Shown here: positions 60,546 to 64,000 of the stretch, piece after piece
Layout of the letters: every line of letters starts with the position of its first letter
Position numbering within the stretch: the first letter of the stretch is position 1
Source: an uncultured Flavobacteriales bacterium
GTDB taxonomy: Bacteria > Bacteroidota > Bacteroidia > Flavobacteriales_D > Crocinitomicaceae
Direction: 5' to 3'
DNA length: 64,000 nt
NCBI GenBank assembly: GCA_903939755.1
Contig: CAJAII010000038.1
Coordinates: 37,637 to 101,636, forward strand
Notes under the pieces: model-generated
Seen by the model: the letters and a program-made list of their open reading frames with translations, nothing else
What the model was told of the DNA's origin: nothing
Database searches by the model: none
Translations under genes and position numbers: made by a program

Positions 60546-60778
60546 GTTAAGTTATTCAGCAAGTAATTTACTTGCTGAAAAAAAACACAGTATAGTCGGA
60601 TCGAATGGTCCGACTTTTTCTTTCCCAGTAGTTGTAATATTTATTTTTTCAGATTCAAGTTAGTTTTTTTAGAGTTAAGTCATTACGCAAGTAATTTACT
60701 TGCTGAAAAAAAAACACAGTATAGTCGGATCGAATGGTCCGATTTTTTCTTTCCCAGTATTTGTAAATTTTATTTTTT
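60546..60778. repeat. direct repeat of about 104 bp, two copies 128 bp apart
   Basis: Copy 1 is 60546-60649, copy 2 is 60674-60778. Each holds a hairpin GCAAGTAA-T-TTACTTGC and a second one GTCGGA..TCCGA(C/T) with T residues after it (copy 1: 60595-60614). Both end with TTTCCCAGTA. Such units may be a small repetitive element, or a duplicated terminator/attenuator. Confidence 0.8.
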
Positions 60779-61020
60779 GCACATCCAATTTTGTTATTTT
60801 TAGAAATAACATGCCATTTCCTTGGGTTTCTTAAATAATACCCGTTATACTGGATTAAACGTCTTTAAATGATATTAAACGATGTTTAACGGTAATAATT
60901 ACTCCAATTCTGGGTGTTATTTAATCACTTATTATTCTATTAATACAAAATTACTTTCTACATATTCATAAGATTAGTTTTTTATTTTATTTCAATAAAA
61001 CCGTAAAACGGTATTTTAGA

Positions 61021-61380
61021 AAACTAAAACAAAACAAAAAGCGCAGAGCAACCCAACCCAAAAACAAGAGTCACAGAACTCCACGAACCCGAACCACCAC
61101 CAGCAAAGGACAAGGAAGCATTAGCAGCAGGCGGGCAATCACCAAACGGAAACGCAACGAGTAAAACGCTTTGAGAAGAAATCCACGAAACTAACGCAGA
61201 TGAGCGAATTGCAAACGAAGAACGACAAACCCTACCACCAACCAAAAACGAAGCAACCGAGAAAACACAAGTCAACGAAAAGGCAGATCGCACGAAACTG
61301 TCAACACCCGAAGTACAGCCAACCCTGACCAAAGCCGAAAAACCACCCAAAACAGTCGGAAAGTCACGGAAAGAAAAAGA
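61021..61380. other. tract almost without T on the plus strand
   Basis: By my count 24 of 360 bases are T (about 7%), with A close to half and C well above G. GC content is higher than in the flanking DNA. The minus strand is open over 61024-61350 only because stop codons need A, which is scarce there. I see no repeats, hairpins or protein motif in it. Confidence 0.75.
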
Positions 61381-61416
61381 AGCGTAATATATTATCGTAG
61401 TTCTGTTTAAAATAAG

Positions 61417-61689
61417 ATGGTTATGGATGTTGATAAAATAGATATTACTTTGGTTTTAGAAAACCAATCGCTTTGAGATTGAACATTAGATTTTGAGAAA
61501 GAAAATAGACTTGTTATAAATGGAGATACTTTAGTTGTTGTTGATGGTTATAACCCTAAGGATATTTTTATAGTATCGGTTAGTGGAAAAAAATATGAAT
61601 TCACAAATACTAATTGTATTGATAGTAGTGTGATGATTATTCAGAGTTCACTTTATAGGTTTGGGATAATTGGATATTGGTTTAAATAG
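61417..61689 (+). pseudogene. broken ORF with two in-frame TGA codons
   Basis: From ATG 61417 the frame is read MVMDVDKIDITLVLENQSL, then TGA (61474), Asp, TGA (61480), then TLDFEKENRLVINGDTLVVV and on to a TAG at 61687. Both TGA codons fit Trp in context (SLWDW). Other genes in the window use TGA as a true stop, so recoding is unlikely; two G-to-A changes in a dead gene explain it. No family recognised. Confidence 0.5.
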
Positions 61690-61769
61690 AGAACGTTCAC
61701 AAATTGTGTTTATCAAAAAAATACGATTTTGGTTACGATATAAGCGTTTAGTTATTAAATTTAAGATCT

Positions 61770-62291
61770 ATGATTGATATGAAACTTTTATTTTTTTGTT
61801 TATGGGTGTCTTTTCTGTCGTTTTCTCAAGATACATTATTCATAAAGAATGAAATAGCTTCTCGTGAAAACATCAGTGAATCAATAAAAATTGACTCAAT
61901 GCTTATTAATATTAATGGTGAGAAAATCAAAAGTTTTTTAGAAGATTCATCATTTACATTACTCTCAAATGTAAATGATGAATCTTCTATTTATGAGGTG
62001 AAAAGTTTTTATTTTGTTTTAAATGGTAATATAATAAATGATACTTTAAGTTATTTATTTGATTTATATTTAGATAACAAGCATTTTCAAGTTTACTTGC
62101 CTGGTAATTATATGTTAAAAGGAAGGAGTAATAATAGTCGTTTATTTATTAATACTTATAAAGCTAAAAAAAATCTTAAATTTTGGAAACGAAAATTTTA
62201 TGGTTTTAGCTTCGGTACTTATGTATGTATTATCAGTCAAATGCATCCTATCAAGGCTAAATTTAAAAGAAAAGAAAACGAAGTTTTATAG
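61770..62291 (+). CDS. small secreted protein of unknown function, 173 aa
   Basis: Signal peptide (MIDMKLLFFCLWVSFLSFSQ); the alternative start at the Met of MKLLFF would be equally good. Mature part: DTLFIKNEIASRENISESIK, then beta-rich sequence and a basic tail (FKRKENEVL). A perfect 21-bp inverted repeat lies inside the gene. No family recognised; it resembles its two neighbours only in size and export. Confidence 0.6.
   Translation: MIDMKLLFFCLWVSFLSFSQDTLFIKNEIASRENISESIKIDSMLININGEKIKSFLEDSSFTLLSNVNDESSIYEVKSFYFVLNGNIINDTLSYLFDLYLDNKHFQVYLPGNYMLKGRSNNSRLFINTYKAKKNLKFWKRKFYGFSFGTYVCIISQMHPIKAKFKRKENEVL
61939..61989. repeat. perfect 21-bp inverted repeat inside a coding region
   Basis: Arms 61939-61959 and 61969-61989 are exact reverse complements with a 9-nt loop; the plus-strand codons read through it as EDSSFTLLSNVNDESS. 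Such a hairpin in an mRNA is unusual and may affect translation or reflect a recent insertion. Confidence 0.75.
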
Positions 62292-62407
62292 CGGGTTCAT
62301 ACCTTACGGAAATAGTAAACTAACAATTAAAACTATAAAAAAAAACTAAAAATTCAAGGTTTTTAGCTACATTTAAATAGCCGAAAAATGCGTATATTTG
62401 ATTAAAT

Positions 62408-62554
62408 ATGAACCCTTTAAGAGCAAGTCAAAAAACACAAGATTTCAAGGGGCATAAAACTTGTCTCTTCGAAACAAGCGCCGGAATTAACTTGAAAAAC
62501 AGATATGAGCACAGCCATTTCGATGTAAACTTTGATGGGCGGATGATTGAGTAA
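62408..62554 (+). CDS. short ORF or gene fragment, 48 aa
   Basis: ATG 62408 to TAA 62552 gives MNPLRASQKTQDFKGHKTCL followed by FETSAGINLKNRYEHSHFDV and NFDGRMIE. Its codons are richer in G and C than the neighbours. TATATTTG (62393-62400) lies 7 nt upstream. It could be a remnant of a longer gene. The rest of the 338-nt gap (62292-62629) is AT-rich. Confidence 0.35.
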   Translation: MNPLRASQKTQDFKGHKTCLFETSAGINLKNRYEHSHFDVNFDGRMIE

Positions 62555-62629
62555 GATTTTATCGTTTTGGGGTTCAACAGTTACTAAGCTAATGATGAAG
62601 TCAAAGGGGAGGAAAAAAATTTTTAAACT

Positions 62630-63211
62630 ATGAAAATTATAGTATTATTTTTAGCTTTCTTTATTCGAAGTGAAGCAAGTGCTCAACAGGATAGTTTTCT
62701 TTATAAAAAAGAAACTACCATGCTTGCGAAAGATGTTGGAAATAGAATAAAAAAAAATGAAATCTTAGGAACTAAAGTTGAGCTTGTTTCTGAAAATGAC
62801 AAAAACAAATTTAAAGAAATTGCTAATACATTTCAAATAAAAACAGTTGAAGATTTAAATATAAAATCGATAAAATTCATCACAATTCGTAAAAAGGAGG
62901 AATTAAGTTTTCATTTATTAACTCCAATAGAATTGTCAATATCCCAATTAATTTATCAATATGATATAAATTTTAGATATATAATTTTTGTTATAGATGG
63001 AATTACATTTATTTTGTCACCACACTTAGCAAAAGAACTTGATTTAATTTACAAAATTATAGATAGAGATTTAAATTTAAAGATAAATAATAAGAATATT
63101 AAACAGAAAATCAAAAGAAAAGATTGGAGAAAAGTCATGATAGAATTTAATTATTATAAAGAAGAAAATATTTATAAGTATACAAAATATAATATGCCTT
63201 TTAGTTCTTAA
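62630..63211 (+). CDS. small secreted protein of unknown function, 193 aa
   Basis: Signal peptide (MKIIVLFLAFFIRSEASAQQ). The mature part is Lys-, Ile- and Asn-rich, with a predicted beta core (YDINFRYIIFVIDGITFILS) and a basic end. Very AT-rich codons. No family recognised. Confidence 0.6.
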   Translation: MKIIVLFLAFFIRSEASAQQDSFLYKKETTMLAKDVGNRIKKNEILGTKVELVSENDKNKFKEIANTFQIKTVEDLNIKSIKFITIRKKEELSFHLLTPIELSISQLIYQYDINFRYIIFVIDGITFILSPHLAKELDLIYKIIDRDLNLKINNKNIKQKIKRKDWRKVMIEFNYYKEENIYKYTKYNMPFSS

Positions 63212-63217
63212 TTGTAA

Positions 63218-63370
63218 CCAAATCCGCAGCAGAGCAACATATACTATAAATCCAAGAAACTTATCAAAAATCAACACGAAAATACCGCACTGGAAGGATT
63301 AAAAGCCAATACCAAGCTAACAAATCCCCAAGAGGTGAAAGTTGAAGGAAAGGTTGTGGAAAAAGAATAA
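63218..63370 (+). pseudogene. C-terminal protein fragment without a start codon, 50 aa
   Basis: Between stops at 63215 and 63368 the frame reads PNPQQSNIYYKSKKLIKNQH, then ENTALEGLKANTKLTNPQEV and KVEGKVVEKE. No start codon is obvious. It looks like the end of a gene now truncated. It directly precedes the next ORF by 12 nt. Confidence 0.35.
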
Positions 63371-63382
63371 AAAGGGTGAATT

Positions 63383-63889
63383 ATGAATAAAAAGTTTAAC
63401 GTGCTATTATTAGCATTCTTTTGTGCTTTACGAATATTTGCACAAAAATCATCTCCCTGTAGTTTTGAAATTGTGGATACCCTCCCTTTAAAAAAAGCCT
63501 ACTTTGTTGAATATAAAGATAGTAATAACAAAGTGATAGTGTTTTTTATTCAAAACAAGAGAGACTTAAAGAAGATTAGAAGATTAAATATAGAAGAGCA
63601 TAACCAATTCGAATACATGTTTAGGTTAACAAGTAGAGTAATCGTAAATAAAAATTATAAATTACAGGGCACTTCATCTGACCACGATGATGCAACATTT
63701 AAGTATTGGAAGACTGTTGGTTCTTACAAATATTATAAAATATTTTCTCCTTTTGGTTTTGTACATTGGAAATGGTCTTCACATGATTACAATGACAGTA
63801 GAGGTATGTTGTATTTAGAGTATTTGGTTGATACATGTATAGATGTTTACACTCCTGTAGAAAGTGGAATTTCTATTATGAAGAATTAG
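63383..63889 (+). CDS. small secreted protein of unknown function, 168 aa
   Basis: Signal peptide (MNKKFNVLLLAFFCALRIFA-Q). The mature part is rich in aromatics (TFKYWKTVGSYKYYKIFSPF, GFVHWKWSSHDYND) and has four Cys (two in the mature first half and C-terminal). No family recognised. It is the last complete gene in the window. Confidence 0.6.
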   Translation: MNKKFNVLLLAFFCALRIFAQKSSPCSFEIVDTLPLKKAYFVEYKDSNNKVIVFFIQNKRDLKKIRRLNIEEHNQFEYMFRLTSRVIVNKNYKLQGTSSDHDDATFKYWKTVGSYKYYKIFSPFGFVHWKWSSHDYNDSRGMLYLEYLVDTCIDVYTPVESGISIMKN

Positions 63890-63906
63890 TGTGGTAATTT
63901 TTATAA

Positions 63907-63969
63907 GGTATTCTTCACAGGCAGCATCCACGCAAAATTGATGCAAAACTGTACGAATATTTGAAATAA
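63907..63969 (+). pseudogene. short protein-like fragment near the window end, 20 aa
   Basis: The frame reads GILHRQHPRKIDAKLYEYLK then TAA (63967). No start codon. It is offered only because it repeats the pattern of a short open fragment after each small secreted ORF; its coding nature is weakly supported. Confidence 0.2.
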
Positions 63970-64000
63970 CTAAAGATCATATAATTAAAGAATTTAAACA

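Larger units (their letters stand above)
60207..61416. other. 1.2-kb gene-poor region rich in repeats
   Basis: No gene is supported. From left to right: two terminators, dispersed repeat copies B and C, a 104-bp direct repeat, a patch with ATTAAACG repeats (60854-60881) and the T-poor tract at 61021-61380. The composition jumps suggest mixed origin or gene loss. Confidence 0.5.

Noticed and set aside
60846..60900. Possible integron attC-like site (GTTATAC ... GTTTAAC)
   Set aside because: The core motifs are in the wrong relative orientation for attC, and no integrase is present.
61024..61350. 108-residue open frame on the minus strand within the T-poor tract
   Set aside because: The minus strand there has few A residues, so stop codons are rare and the frame stays open by chance; the product has no domain or start signal.
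61021..61380. Diversity-generating retroelement template or variable region
   Set aside because: No reverse transcriptase or matching template/variable pair is present, and base skew alone is not evidence.

Overview
The window is a chromosomal segment of a Bacteroidota member, most likely order Flavobacteriales (a Fluviicola/Crocinitomicaceae-like relative is my best guess). It is AT-rich. Promoters carry the Bacteroidota -7 element TAnnTTTG, as at 11070-11077, 32009-32016 and 53347-53354, with recognisable -33 boxes only sometimes. Ribosome binding sites are weak or absent. Many secreted proteins have signal peptides ending in SAQ, and one protein has a type IX secretion (T9SS) C-terminal domain. 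The str, S10, spc and alpha ribosomal gene clusters are fused into one run with no tuf between fusA and rpsJ and no map between secY and infA.

Layout. 1-6418: the 3' end of an unidentified gene, then secreted proteins: an unknown 465-residue protein coupled to a small protein resembling the C-terminal domains of the T9SS/gliding protein GldM, a LolA-fold-like protein, and a large sortilin/BNR-type beta-propeller. 6478-10783 (minus strand): an unknown protein, a DUF481-like barrel, two tiny membrane proteins and a zinc-ribbon/TerB-like protein whose 3' end lies in a perfect 25-bp-arm hairpin. 11133-28147: rpsL to rplQ, 32 genes, from a strong promoter with a leader hairpin to a clear terminator. 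28252-34615: carA, eno, a NUDIX hydrolase, 3-hydroxyacyl-CoA dehydrogenase (minus), a polysaccharide flippase and a DEAD-box helicase.

34671-45331: two tandemly duplicated lipoproteins, then a surface-polysaccharide locus transcribed outward from about 39.8-39.9 kb: glycosyltransferase, O-antigen polymerase/ligase and hexapeptide acyltransferase to the left; two glycosyltransferases, a second polymerase/ligase, a PLP sugar aminotransferase and a PglC-type initiating phosphoglycosyl transferase to the right. The repeat containing the lipoproteins reaches into the last 13 codons of the leftward glycosyltransferase, so it records a rearrangement. 45376-48101: an arsenic resistance operon (arsR, DUF6428, arsenate reductase, Acr3) preceded by four copies of an ATATTGCAATA palindrome that probably bind ArsR.

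48188-64000: accessory DNA. It holds a second GldM-C-like protein, a LysM protein, a LprI/DUF1311-like lipoprotein, a 'mobile mystery' A/B pair (Xre regulator plus Fic protein) with two palindromic operators across its promoter, a TPR/LuxR-HTH membrane regulator beside a 1503-residue T9SS-sorted repeat adhesin, and a gene-poor end. That end contains two terminators, a dispersed repeat, a 104-bp direct repeat, a 360-bp tract with only about 7% T, a broken ORF with two in-frame TGA codons, and three small secreted ORFs interleaved with short protein-like fragments. No tRNA, rRNA, CRISPR array, transposase or integrase was recognised.
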